From Paracoccaceae bacterium (GTDB lineage: Bacteria; Pseudomonadota; Alphaproteobacteria; Rhodobacterales; Rhodobacteraceae): a stretch of 63,607 nt of DNA. Location: contig JAOADN010000010.1 of assembly GCA_026417295.1 (NCBI GenBank), forward strand, positions 1 through 63,607, given 5' to 3'. The notes below the pieces were generated by a model, which was given only the letters and a program-made list of their open reading frames with translations, did not search any database and had not been told where the DNA came from. Shown here one piece after another: positions 11,848-20,321 of this stretch; position 1 is the first letter of the stretch; each line of letters begins with the position of its first letter. Made by a program: the position numbers and the translations under genes.

Positions 11848-12491
11848 CCCGGCAGCGGGACGGCGAGCGCCCGGCGCCCCGTGAGGATGGCGACGGCGCC
11901 CGGGTCCATCAGCGACGCGATCGCCCCGTCGCGGCAGGCGAGCCCGCCGGTATAGGCGCCGAAGGCCGGCAGGACGATGCGGCGGCCGTCGGCGAGAAAG
12001 CAGCGGTGCGACCTGCCGGCGATGGTGACCTTGGGGTGGAGATGGCCCGAGACCTCGCCTTTCGCCGCGGGATCGGCACGGTGGCGGAAGGTCAGCGGGC
12101 CCAGGCGCAGTTCGCGCCGCCATTCGCCGCCGATGGTGACCGGGGCCGGATCGTGGTTGCCGGCGATCCAGATCCACTGGCGGCCCGCGATGAGCCGCAC
12201 GAGCCCGTCGAGGGCGGGATCGTCGGCCCCGGCCGCGGCATCGTCGTCGAAACTGTCCCCGGTGCAGACGACGACGGCGGGGCGGAGCGCGTCGATGGCG
12301 GCGGCGAGGCGGTCGAGGGTTTCGGCGCTGTCATAGGGCGGCAGCAGCGCCCCGCCCAGGCGGGCCTGGCGACCGGACCGGCCGAGATGGAGGTCCGACA
12401 CGGCGAGCAGACGGCGGTCGGCCCACCAGAGTGCGCCCGAGGCCTGCGCCTCGAGCCGGATGCCGGACAGGGTGAGGGAGACGGCGTTCAT
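11811..12491 (-). CDS. pdeM: Ligase-associated DNA damage response endonuclease PdeM
   Basis: A 226-residue metallophosphoesterase with the metal-binding motifs 'SDLHLG', 'GDSFDD', 'GNHD' and 'SGHLHPK' in the usual order. Family members occur with a DEXH helicase, an exonuclease and an ATP-dependent ligase in a DNA damage response module; here only the helicase is adjacent, directly upstream on the same strand. The ATG at 12491 is preceded by AGGAACGG; an upstream in-frame start at 12539 would overlap the helicase stop by 8 bases. The 3' end overlaps the convergent LytTR gene. Confidence 0.85.
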   Translation of the reverse strand: MNAVSLTLSGIRLEAQASGALWWADRRLLAVSDLHLGRSGRQARLGGALLPPYDSAETLDRLAAAIDALRPAVVVCTGDSFDDDAAAGADDPALDGLVRLIAGRQWIWIAGNHDPAPVTIGGEWRRELRLGPLTFRHRADPAAKGEVSGHLHPKVTIAGRSHRCFLADGRRIVLPAFGAYTGGLACRDGAIASLMDPGAVAILTGRRALAVPLPGQSSPRAATAST

Positions 12492-12531
12492 GGTCCGTTC
12501 CTGCCCCGGAACGGCCTCTGGCGCAAGGGGG

Positions 12532-14931
12532 TCAGGCAAGGCCGGCCGCCCGCATCAGGCGTTCGGCCGTCTCGGCAACCAGCCGCTCGCGCCCCGCGCC
12601 CTCGACGGGGACGCGCCCGTGTTCCAGCATGAGCGGCGCGGCGAGGGGCGAGACCTGTCCGAGGCGCAGGAAGTCGATCCGTTCTCCGGTGCGGTCGAGC
12701 ATCGCCTCGATCCGACCGAAGTCGACGAGGCCGCGCATCGCCTCTTCCCGGGTGATCTGCAGGAGGACATGGCCGGGGTCGTGGCGGCGCAGCGTGTCGT
12801 AGAGGATGTCGGTCGAGAAGGTCGCCTGCCGCCCCGTCTTGCGCGCGCCGGCCGCGTTGCGTTCGACGAGGCCGGCGATGATGGCGACGTTGCGGAAGGT
12901 GCGCTTCATGACGGCGTTGCCCTCGAGCCAGCGGTCCAGCCCCTCGCGCAGCGCCCGGCGCGCGACGAGGGGAGCGGGGTCGAGGACCGGATCGAGACCC
13001 CAGACGAGGGTCGCATGGTCCGTTGCCACGAAGCCCAGCGGGTGGAGGCCGGCCTCTTCCATCCGGCGGGTCAGGAGAAGGCCGAGGGTCTGCTGGGCAT
13101 TGCGCCCCGCGAAGCCGTAGACGCAGACATGTTCGCGCCCCTCGGCGCGGAAGCTCTCGATCAGCAGGCGGTCGGGGCGCGGCAGGCGCGACACCGCGCG
13201 CTGGAGTTCGAGCCAGCGGCGGCTGTGATCGGGCAGGTCCGGCCAGTCGTCCTGGTCGAGCATGGCGAGGATGCGGTCGGCGAGGCGTGTCGAGGTGGCG
13301 AACTTGGTGCCAGAGAAGACGGCGATCTTCGGGTCGCGCCCGGCGGCGCGGCTGACCTCGACCGTCATCTCGCGCAGGGATTCGTAGCGCACCACTTCGC
13401 CGCCGATCAGGAACGTGTCGCCGGGACTGAGGGTGGCGGCGAAGTCCTCCTCGATCTCGCCCAGCGGGGCGCCGGCCCGGCCGCGCAGGCGGACCTTCAC
13501 CGTCTCGGCCGCGGTGATCGTGCCGAGGTTCATGCGGATCGTGCGGGCCGTCCGCGGATCGCGCAGCTGCCACAGGCCGTCGCGCCGGACGATGCGCTGC
13601 CAGCGGTCATAGGCGCGCAGGGCGTAGCCGCCGGTGGCACAGAATTCGAGGCAGGCGTCGAAATCGCCCCGCGCGAGGCCCGCATAGGGGCCGGCGCCGG
13701 TGACTTCGGCAAAGAGCGCGTCGGCATCGAACGGTCCGGCGGCGGCGGCGATGAGGATGTGCTGGCAGAGGACGTCGCGCGGCCCTGGCCCGCGCGGTTC
13801 GCCGTCGAGATCGTGATCGCGCACCGCCTGGAGCGCGGCCTGGCATTCGACGATCTCCCAGCGGTTGGCCGGCACGAGCAGCGCCTTGGAGGGCGCGTTG
13901 TAGCGGTGATTGGCCCGTCCGATCCGCTGGACCAGCCGCTTGACGTTCTTCGGCGCGCCGACCTGGACGACGAGATCGACATCGCCCCAGTCGATGCCGA
14001 GATCGAGCGAGCCGGTGCAGACGACCGCGCGCAGCCGGCCCTCGGCCATCGCCGCCTCGACCCGCTGGCGCTGTTCGCGGGCGAGGCTGCCGTGGTGGAT
14101 GGCGATGGGAAGGCCCTCGGCATTGGCCAGCCAGAGGTCGCGGAAGAAGAGCTCGGCCTGCGCGCGGGTGTTGTGGAAGATGAGCGTGACGCGGTGCCGC
14201 CGGACCTGATCGAGGATCGCCGGAATGGCATGGCGCCCGCCGCCGCCCGCCCAGGGGGGCGGGGCATCGGTATGGAGCATCGCGATGTCGGGGTCGGGGC
14301 CGGGATCGGCCGCGAGGATCGCGCAGGGGGCCGGATGGGGCGCGAGGAAGCGGGCGATGGCGGCGGGGTCCTCGACCGTGGCCGAGAGGCCGACGCGGCG
14401 CAGGCCCGGACAGAGGCGCTGGAGCCGCGCCAGGAGGAGCATGAGCTGGTCGCCGCGGCGGCTTTCGGCGAGGGCGTGGATCTCGTCGACGATGACGCGC
14501 CGGAGGCCGGCGAAGATGCGCGGGGCTTCCGCGTAGGACAGCATGAGGGCCAGGCTCTCGGGCGTGGTGAGCAGGACATGCGGCGGGTCGGCGCGCTGCC
14601 TGCGGCGCAGGGCGGGGGATGTGTCGCCGGTCCGGTCCTCGATGCGGACGGAAAGGCCCATCTCGGCGACCGGGCGGGCGAGGTTGCGGCGGATGTCCGC
14701 GGCCAGCGCCTTGAGCGGCGAGACGTAGAGGGTGTGGAGCCCGCAATGGGTGCCGGAGGCGAGCTCGGCGAGCGAGGGCAGGAACCCCGCCAGCGTCTTG
14801 CCGCCGCCGGTCGGCGCGACGAGCAGGAGCGCCGGCTCGCCGGCGCGGTCCAGCATGGCCTGCTGGTGGGGATGGACCTGCCAGCCGCGGGCGGCGAACC
14901 AGTCGCGGAAGACGGGGGGAAGCGCGCTCAT
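12532..14931 (-). CDS. Ligase-associated DEXH-box helicase (Lhr-like)
   Basis: A 799-residue superfamily 2 helicase. Walker A is 'PTGGGKT' (residues 40-46), motif II is DEIH near residue 150, and motif III 'SATVEDP' follows, then a second RecA domain and a long C-terminal extension like Lhr proteins. It is assigned to the ligase-associated DNA damage response subgroup because pdeM follows immediately. The upstream region on this strand is the palindrome block at 14952-15174, so its promoter may lie within or beyond that block. Confidence 0.88.
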   Translation of the reverse strand: MSALPPVFRDWFAARGWQVHPHQQAMLDRAGEPALLLVAPTGGGKTLAGFLPSLAELASGTHCGLHTLYVSPLKALAADIRRNLARPVAEMGLSVRIEDRTGDTSPALRRRQRADPPHVLLTTPESLALMLSYAEAPRIFAGLRRVIVDEIHALAESRRGDQLMLLLARLQRLCPGLRRVGLSATVEDPAAIARFLAPHPAPCAILAADPGPDPDIAMLHTDAPPPWAGGGGRHAIPAILDQVRRHRVTLIFHNTRAQAELFFRDLWLANAEGLPIAIHHGSLAREQRQRVEAAMAEGRLRAVVCTGSLDLGIDWGDVDLVVQVGAPKNVKRLVQRIGRANHRYNAPSKALLVPANRWEIVECQAALQAVRDHDLDGEPRGPGPRDVLCQHILIAAAAGPFDADALFAEVTGAGPYAGLARGDFDACLEFCATGGYALRAYDRWQRIVRRDGLWQLRDPRTARTIRMNLGTITAAETVKVRLRGRAGAPLGEIEEDFAATLSPGDTFLIGGEVVRYESLREMTVEVSRAAGRDPKIAVFSGTKFATSTRLADRILAMLDQDDWPDLPDHSRRWLELQRAVSRLPRPDRLLIESFRAEGREHVCVYGFAGRNAQQTLGLLLTRRMEEAGLHPLGFVATDHATLVWGLDPVLDPAPLVARRALREGLDRWLEGNAVMKRTFRNVAIIAGLVERNAAGARKTGRQATFSTDILYDTLRRHDPGHVLLQITREEAMRGLVDFGRIEAMLDRTGERIDFLRLGQVSPLAAPLMLEHGRVPVEGAGRERLVAETAERLMRAAGLA

Positions 14932-14951
14932 GGGCAGAAGCTACGGCAGGG

Positions 14952-15001
14952 CCAAGGCTCTTCGAAGAGCCTTGGGGAAGAATGTTCGAACATTCTTCCC
15001 C
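14952..15001. repeat. Twin perfect palindrome, copy 1
   Basis: A 24-bp perfect palindrome (14952-14975, half-site CCAAGGCTCTTC) shares its last GG with a 28-bp perfect palindrome (14974-15001, half-site GGGGAAGAATGTTC). Both have TTCGAA at the centre. Confidence 0.95.
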
Positions 15002-15088
15002 GCGGCAATGGCCGGTCCGGCTGCCATGGCGGGCCGAAGCGCCCGGCCGGCGGCGCGGGGGGACGTTCGCCTGCGGGCAGGGGCGGGG

Positions 15089-15138
15089 CCAAGGCTCTTC
15101 GAAGAGCCTTGGGGAAGGATGTTCGAACATTCTTCCCC
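15089..15138. repeat. Twin palindrome, copy 2
   Basis: A second 50-bp copy of the unit at 14952-15001, in the same orientation. The first palindrome is identical. The second has one change (G at 15118 opposite T at 15131), which would remain a G-U pair in plus-strand RNA but a mismatch in minus-strand RNA. Confidence 0.95.
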
Positions 15139-15151
15139 GCGACCCGTGAGG

Positions 15152-15174
15152 GGGTGTCCCACGATGGGACACCC
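15152..15174. repeat. 10-bp hairpin GGGTGTCCCA/TGGGACACCC
   Basis: Perfect 10-bp arms with a CGA loop, 13 bases beyond the second twin palindrome and 88 bases downstream of the AAA ATPase stop (read on the minus strand). It could act as a terminator for that gene, but no T-tract follows. Confidence 0.7.
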
Positions 15175-15261
15175 GTTCGACCCCAGGGATTCCAATGGCT
15201 TGCGGATCCCCGTTGGGACTCCGTTAACGAATTGCCCCCCTTCGGCGGTGCCGCGCCCGCC

Positions 15262-16572
15262 TCAGTGGGTGATCTTCTCCTCCCGGACGAACATGTTCGC
15301 CCAGGCGCGGTCGATCAGTTCGGGGGTCATCTGGTAGGGGATCCCCTCGAAATTGCAGATCGCCACCATCTGGTCGATCAGGAATACCGGATGGTAGTTC
15401 GCATATTCGTTGTTGATCGTCGGATACTTGACCTTGAGCAGGTGGATGAGCGCCTTCTCGTCGAGCGGCATCTTCTTCTTCTTGGCGACGAGCGCGAAGA
15501 TCTTGAGGAAATTCTCCTGGTTCGGGCCGTCGATCTTGATCTTGAAGAAGATCCGCCGCAGCGCCGCCTTGTCGAAGATCTCGTTGGGGTGGAAGTTGGT
15601 CGAGAAGATCACGAGCGTGTCGAAGGGCACCTCGAACTTCTCGCCCGATTGCAGCGCCAGGATGTCGCGGCTCTCCTCCAGGGGCACGATCCAGCGGTTG
15701 ACGATCTTCTGCGGGGGTTCGGCCTGACGGCCGAGGTCGTCGATGATGAACACGCCGCCGGTCGCCTTGAGCTGGAGCGAGGCGGTGTAGGTCCGCGCCG
15801 TGGGGTTGTAGGTGAGGTCGAGCATGTCGAGCGTGAGTTCGCCGCCGGTGATGACCGTCGGCCGCTCGCAGAGGACATAGCGGTTGTCGAAGCGGTTCGA
15901 GCTCTTGCGGAGGGCGTAGGGGTCGTCGACGCTGGCCTCGGCGGCCGAATGCACGATCGGGTCGTAGACGGTGATGACCTGGCCGGAATACTCGATCGAC
16001 CGCGGCACGAAGATCTTGTCGCCGAGCGCGTCGCGGATCCCGTTCGAGATCGATGACTTGCCGTTGCCGGGGGGGCCGTACATCAGGATCGAACGGCCCG
16101 AGCCCACCGCCGGACCGAGGTGATCGAGCAGTTCGTCGGGCAGGATGAGATGGCCCATGGCGCTGGTCAGCTGCTGGCGCGTCATGGTGATGTTGCGGAT
16201 CGACTGCTTCCTGACCTGCTCGCGATACATCTCGAGCGGGACGGGCATCGCGCCGTAGTATTCCGACTGGCTGAGCGCGTCGAGGGCGCGCGCCTTGCCC
16301 GCATCGGCGAGGCGGAAGCCCATCTCGCCCCCGGAATTGGCGTGAAGCGTGCCCGTCGCCTCGACAAGGCGCTGGGTGCGGCAGAGGTCGATCAGCTCCA
16401 TCGTCACCGGCAGGGGCAGGCAGCAGACCCGCGCGATGTCGGAGGCGAATTCCAGGTTCATGCGGAACATCGTCTTGAGCAGGATGTCCCGCATCATCAC
16501 GACGCTGAGGCCGGTATCCTCCATCGACCGGGGCGGGGTCGGGGCCTGGACGGTCGTGACCTGCATGTTCAT
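15262..16572 (-). CDS. AAA ATPase with N-terminal helical domain
   Basis: A 436-residue protein. Residues about 25-135 form a domain of unknown function with helical and winged-helix-like character; the P-loop GPPGNGKSS is at 166-174 and the Walker B-like 'VFIIDDLGR' near 270. A segment 'PFDTLVIFSTNFHPNEIF' resembles the sensor region of MoxR-like or ClpX-like AAA proteins. No transmembrane segment is visible. Its partner is unknown. Its position close to the Tad pilus locus and the absence of any other energy-requiring partner nearby suggest, without proving, a role linked to that locus. Confidence 0.75.
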   Translation of the reverse strand: MNMQVTTVQAPTPPRSMEDTGLSVVMMRDILLKTMFRMNLEFASDIARVCCLPLPVTMELIDLCRTQRLVEATGTLHANSGGEMGFRLADAGKARALDALSQSEYYGAMPVPLEMYREQVRKQSIRNITMTRQQLTSAMGHLILPDELLDHLGPAVGSGRSILMYGPPGNGKSSISNGIRDALGDKIFVPRSIEYSGQVITVYDPIVHSAAEASVDDPYALRKSSNRFDNRYVLCERPTVITGGELTLDMLDLTYNPTARTYTASLQLKATGGVFIIDDLGRQAEPPQKIVNRWIVPLEESRDILALQSGEKFEVPFDTLVIFSTNFHPNEIFDKAALRRIFFKIKIDGPNQENFLKIFALVAKKKKMPLDEKALIHLLKVKYPTINNEYANYHPVFLIDQMVAICNFEGIPYQMTPELIDRAWANMFVREEKITH

Positions 16573-16721
16573 CGCGAGATTCCTTTTTCTGCCCGCAATT
16601 TTACCCCGGTTTCCCGGCAGAACCGCCGCGCAAGCCGGGACTGTTTCCGGAATGGCTGTTCATCGGGGAACTTGCCCGGGTAATGTGGCCAAAAAATGGA
16701 ATGACGGACGATGAGGCAGGC

Positions 16722-18353
16722 ATGAAGAGGGCAAGCACGGCGCCGGTCCTGGTCTGGCTTGCGGTGATTCTCGGCCTTTTCGGCGGGGTCAGCCTGCTGA
16801 AGGGCGGCTTCTATCTGGGCAAGCACGAGGGCGACACGCTGCACCTGGCAGAGCTGGTCCTGCGCATGGCCGGCGGCGAGTGGCCGCATCTCGACTTCAT
16901 GACGCCGATCGGGGTGCTGGCGATCGCGCCCATCGCCTGGTTCGTCGGGCAGGGGGCCGGGCTGGGGCACGCGATCTTCTATGCGCAGCTGGCGGTGGGG
17001 CTGATCCTTCTGCCGGCGGTCCTGCGGGTTGCCGTCAGCCGCTTCGGCGGCCTGTGGTCCTATGCCTACGGCGCCTTCGTCATGATCCTCTGCGTGGCGC
17101 TGGTGCACGGCGAATCGCAGAGCGCGACCTCGATCTCGATGCATTACAACCGCTGGGCCTGGGCGATCGCCTATGTCGTCGTGCCCCTGGCGGTTCTGGC
17201 GCCGCTCGGCCGGGCGCGGCCCTGGCTGGACGGCGCGCTGATCGGCCTGGGCATGGCGGCCCTCGTCCTGACGAAGGTGACCTATTTCGTGGCCCTGGCG
17301 CCCGGCGTGCTGATCGTCCTCCTGGCCCGGCGGAACTGGTCGATGCTGGCGGCGGCGGTCCTTGCCGGGCTGGCGGTGGCGGCGGCGATGACGCTGGCGG
17401 CGGGCCCGGCCTTCTGGCTGGCCTATCTGGGCGACCTGCGCACCGTCGCAGGCAGCGACATCCGCGCCCAGCCGGGCGAGGGCTTCGGGCAGGTGGTGGC
17501 GGCGCCGCCCTACATGGGCGCGTCGCTGACGCTGGTCGCGGCGGTGATCCTGCTGCGGCAGGCCGGGCGGTCGGTCGAGGGGATGGCGCTGCTGTTCCTG
17601 ATGCCCGGCTTCTTCTACATCGCCTTCCAGAACTTCGGGAACGATCCGCAGTGGCTTCTGCTTCTGGCCTTCATGGTCTTCGCGCTGCTGCCGGCGCCGG
17701 GCACGCGCAGCGGCGGCGGCCGGGACCTGCGCGACGGGCTGCGCATCACCGGGGTCCTGGCGCTGGCCTTCGCCGCGCCCTCGGCCATCAACCTGGCCTA
17801 CAGCCCCTTCCGCCATCTGGCGGCCGAGACCGACAAGACCCTGCCGCTTCTGCCGGGCCCGGTCGGACGCGACATCTTCACCGGGCAGTCGCGCCTTTAC
17901 CGGGTTGACTTCCTGCGGTCGGGCGACGGGCCGGACACGCCCTTCGCGGCCTATCGCGAGCGGGGTGAGCGCGAATACGAGGCGGTGCTGAACGGCGAGG
18001 TCCTGCCCGAATGCGTCCTCGAGAGCGGGATGAACGCCTGGTTCGAGGTCGTGGCCAGGGACCTCGAGGCGAACGGCTACAAGGGGCGGGCGATCCTGGG
18101 GACGGATCTCTTCTCGCTCTACTGGGCGTTCGGCGACTTCCGTCCCGTCCGGGGATCGGCGCCCTGGTATTATGGCGGCCTCTCCGGGGTGGAGAATGCC
18201 GATTTCGTGGTCGTGCCGCTCTGCCCGATGGCGGCGCAGATCCGCGCGGGGATGCTGAAATCCTTCGCCGCAGAGGGCTGGACGCTGACCGAGGTGCGGC
18301 GCACCGACCTTTACGTGCTGGTCACCGCGAAGAGGCCCGACAGCCAGAGGTAG
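16722..18353 (+). CDS. GT-C-like integral membrane protein
   Basis: A 543-residue protein with about ten hydrophobic segments and a C-terminal soluble part. Near the N-terminus the segment 'HEGDTLHLAELVLRMAGG' followed by 'WPHLDFMTPIG' resembles the first periplasmic loop of GT-C glycosyltransferases, where acidic residues act on a lipid-linked sugar donor. The ATG at 16722 is preceded by GAGGCAGGC and is preferred to in-frame ATGs at 16683 and 16701. The 3' end overlaps the convergent prepilin peptidase gene by 43 bp. The donor and acceptor are unknown. Confidence 0.65.
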   Translation: MKRASTAPVLVWLAVILGLFGGVSLLKGGFYLGKHEGDTLHLAELVLRMAGGEWPHLDFMTPIGVLAIAPIAWFVGQGAGLGHAIFYAQLAVGLILLPAVLRVAVSRFGGLWSYAYGAFVMILCVALVHGESQSATSISMHYNRWAWAIAYVVVPLAVLAPLGRARPWLDGALIGLGMAALVLTKVTYFVALAPGVLIVLLARRNWSMLAAAVLAGLAVAAAMTLAAGPAFWLAYLGDLRTVAGSDIRAQPGEGFGQVVAAPPYMGASLTLVAAVILLRQAGRSVEGMALLFLMPGFFYIAFQNFGNDPQWLLLLAFMVFALLPAPGTRSGGGRDLRDGLRITGVLALAFAAPSAINLAYSPFRHLAAETDKTLPLLPGPVGRDIFTGQSRLYRVDFLRSGDGPDTPFAAYRERGEREYEAVLNGEVLPECVLESGMNAWFEVVARDLEANGYKGRAILGTDLFSLYWAFGDFRPVRGSAPWYYGGLSGVENADFVVVPLCPMAAQIRAGMLKSFAAEGWTLTEVRRTDLYVLVTAKRPDSQR

Positions 18354-18856
18354 AAGGGCGGGAAGGCCTTGAGCGCGAGATAGGCCAGAAGCGTTCCGGC
18401 CAGCGCCGTGCCGAAGGGGAAGCGCGCGTGGGTCCAGGACTTCCAGTCCGGGGTGGCGCGGGTGACGGCCGGGATCAGGCGCAGCAGGCGGTGGGCGCCG
18501 AGCGCACCGAGGCTCATCCCGGCGAGCAGGAACATGGCGAGCTGGATGTCGGGCACGGACTGGGCGAAGAAGGGCGCGGCGGCGGCGGCGAACTTGGCAT
18601 CGCCCGCGCCCCACCCCGCCAGGGCATAGAGCGCGAAGCCGATGGCGAAGACGATGGCGAGGTTGAGCCAGCGCCAGAGCCATGCCTCGAAGGGGATCAC
18701 GGCAAGGCCCGCGACGACGAAGATGGCGAGAAGTGCGATGACCGCCCGGTTGGGGATCTTCATGAACTTGAGGTCCGACCAGGCCACGTAGAGGCAGACC
18801 GGCAGGCAGAGCAGGAACAGGACCGTGTAGGCCTGCGGGACGGTCAGACCGAGCAT
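18311..18856 (-). CDS. cpaA: Prepilin peptidase, TadV/CpaA type
   Basis: A 181-residue inner-membrane aspartic peptidase that should cleave the Flp-type pilin leaders. The two catalytic aspartates are visible in 'AWSDLKFMKIPN' and 'GAGDAKF'. It is the short form without the methylase domain of PilD. It is the last gene of the minus-strand tad block and overlaps the end of the convergent GT-C-like gene. Substrates are presumably the three pilins at 28858-29983. Confidence 0.88.
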   Translation of the reverse strand: MLGLTVPQAYTVLFLLCLPVCLYVAWSDLKFMKIPNRAVIALLAIFVVAGLAVIPFEAWLWRWLNLAIVFAIGFALYALAGWGAGDAKFAAAAAPFFAQSVPDIQLAMFLLAGMSLGALGAHRLLRLIPAVTRATPDWKSWTHARFPFGTALAGTLLAYLALKAFPPFYLWLSGLFAVTST

Positions 18857-18862
18857 GGCGCG

Positions 18863-19723
18863 TCAGCCGGCAGCGGGGGCGTTGTCCAGCGTCTCGAGCG
18901 CGCGGGCGGCCTCGGCGAAATACTGGGGATGGGTGTCGATCGCCTGCTGGAGCAGCGCCTTGCCGGTCGAGGTGTCGCCCTGCTTGATGGCGGCGAGGGC
19001 GGCCGTGTAGAGGAGCTGGGCGCGTTCGATCTGGGTCATGGGGACGACGGGCAGGTCGTACTTGCGCTGCGCGGCGCGGGCCATGACGAGGTTGTTCTTG
19101 GCCGTGAACATGCCGGGATCGTAGGTGATGGCCTCGGCGAAGAGCTTCTCGGCGCCGGCGAAGTCGCCCCGCGTCAGCTTCGAGAAGCCCCAGTTGTTCA
19201 GCGTGGGTGCGGGCGTCGTGGTCAGGCCCACGGCGGTCTCGTAGAAGCTGTCGGCCTTGTCCCACTTCTTGCCGGCGTCGGCGATCATCGCCTCGAGCCG
19301 GTAGCGGTCGAAGGTCTCGTGCGTCGGGGGGATGGTGTTCATCACCTCCGCGGCCTTCTTCCAGTTGTTCGAGCGGATCAGCGCCTCGGCATAGGACACG
19401 CGGTCGTCGTTGGTGCCGTCGGGGGCGTTGATCACCATGTCCCAGACGGCGACGGCCTCGGTCGGCTTGCCGGCGCGCACGAGCGACTTGGCCAGCCCGC
19501 GCTTGAGGTCGGTGCGGTCGGGATTCTCGGTCACCGCGCGGCGGAAGTAGTTGACCGCCTCGTTGGGGTCACCGACGGTCAGCATCACGTCGTTGAGGTT
19601 CGTCTCGTCGATGACGTTCACGCTCTTGAGCGCGCGCGCGACGTCGGCATCACTCTGCTTCTGGCATGCCGACAGGACAAACGTGCCGGCCAGGGCCAGC
19701 CCGATCAGTACTACCTGGCGCAT
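18863..19723 (-). CDS. TPR lipoprotein of the Tad system (TadD-like)
   Basis: A 286-residue protein with a lipoprotein signal ending in 'LSAC' and tetratricopeptide repeats through most of its length, for example 'EAVNYFRRAVTENPDRTDL' and 'GAEKLFAEAITYDPG'. TadD proteins are thought to help secretin assembly at the outer membrane. It follows a second TPR lipoprotein gene (19748-20317), so the locus has two TadD candidates in tandem; this one is longer and its paralogue shorter. Confidence 0.82.
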   Translation of the reverse strand: MRQVVLIGLALAGTFVLSACQKQSDADVARALKSVNVIDETNLNDVMLTVGDPNEAVNYFRRAVTENPDRTDLKRGLAKSLVRAGKPTEAVAVWDMVINAPDGTNDDRVSYAEALIRSNNWKKAAEVMNTIPPTHETFDRYRLEAMIADAGKKWDKADSFYETAVGLTTTPAPTLNNWGFSKLTRGDFAGAEKLFAEAITYDPGMFTAKNNLVMARAAQRKYDLPVVPMTQIERAQLLYTAALAAIKQGDTSTGKALLQQAIDTHPQYFAEAARALETLDNAPAAG

Positions 19724-19747
19724 TTCCTGCGTCCTCTTCTGCTCGAC

Positions 19748-20317
19748 CTATTTCCTGGAGAGCAGCAGGTACACGCCGTTGTCCTGCCTCACCAGGGTGA
19801 ATTCCGCCTCGATGCCGGGATCATAGGCGGGATTGTCGAGCTTGGCGAGCGCGAGGCGCAGATTTTCGCGGATCGAGTCGGTTTGGCCACTGTCCAGCGC
19901 GAAGGCGGTCTTGAAGACGAGGCTGGCCTCGGCCACCTCGCCCTTCTCCATCAGCACGACGCCGAGGTTGTTCCAGGCCGGCACCGAGCGGTTGTCGATC
20001 TCGAGGGCGCGGCGCAGGATGCGCTCGGCCTGGCCGAGGCGGCCGAGCTGGAGATTGGCCGAACCGATCGCCGAAAGGATCTCGGCCGTGGCGCCCTGCT
20101 CGGCGGCGGCACGGTAGTAGGAATCGAGCGCGAGCTCGTATTCCCCGGCGGCCATGAGGCGGTGCCCCACCGTCAGCGGATCGACGATGTCAGGTGCGCC
20201 GGCCCGCGCCGCGGGCGCATAGGGGCCGTTGCCCGAAAGACCCTGGCCGCCCGGTGTCACGCAGGCGGCCAGTGGCATCAGAACCGTCAGGAGGAAAGCC
20301 GCAACCGGCTGGCGCAT
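19748..20317 (-). CDS. tadD: TPR lipoprotein TadD
   Basis: A 189-residue protein with a lipoprotein signal ending in 'LAAC' and about three tetratricopeptide repeats, including 'GQAERILRRALEIDNRSVPA'. Its position directly after tadC, 4 bases from that stop, is the usual place of tadD, the presumed pilotin-like factor for the RcpA secretin. The neighbouring gene encodes a second TPR lipoprotein, and which of the two is the functional TadD is uncertain. Confidence 0.82.
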   Translation of the reverse strand: MRQPVAAFLLTVLMPLAACVTPGGQGLSGNGPYAPAARAGAPDIVDPLTVGHRLMAAGEYELALDSYYRAAAEQGATAEILSAIGSANLQLGRLGQAERILRRALEIDNRSVPAWNNLGVVLMEKGEVAEASLVFKTAFALDSGQTDSIRENLRLALAKLDNPAYDPGIEAEFTLVRQDNGVYLLLSRK

Positions 20318-20321
20318 CCGC

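Larger units (their letters stand above)
14932..15261. other. Intergenic palindrome block
   Basis: A 330-base gap between the minus-strand AAA ATPase stop and the minus-strand helicase start. No protein-coding gene was supported. It holds two copies of a twin palindrome and one further 10-bp hairpin, listed separately. Confidence 0.85.

Noticed and set aside
14952-15138. Possible CRISPR array from repeated 50-bp units
   Set aside because: Only two copies, each made of self-complementary palindromes, no spacers of regular length and no cas genes.
12460-16056. Plus-strand open frame of 1198 codons opposite the helicase and AAA genes
   Set aside because: It is the antisense shadow of two well-recognised genes, has Arg/Gly/Ala-biased low-complexity sequence and matches no family.
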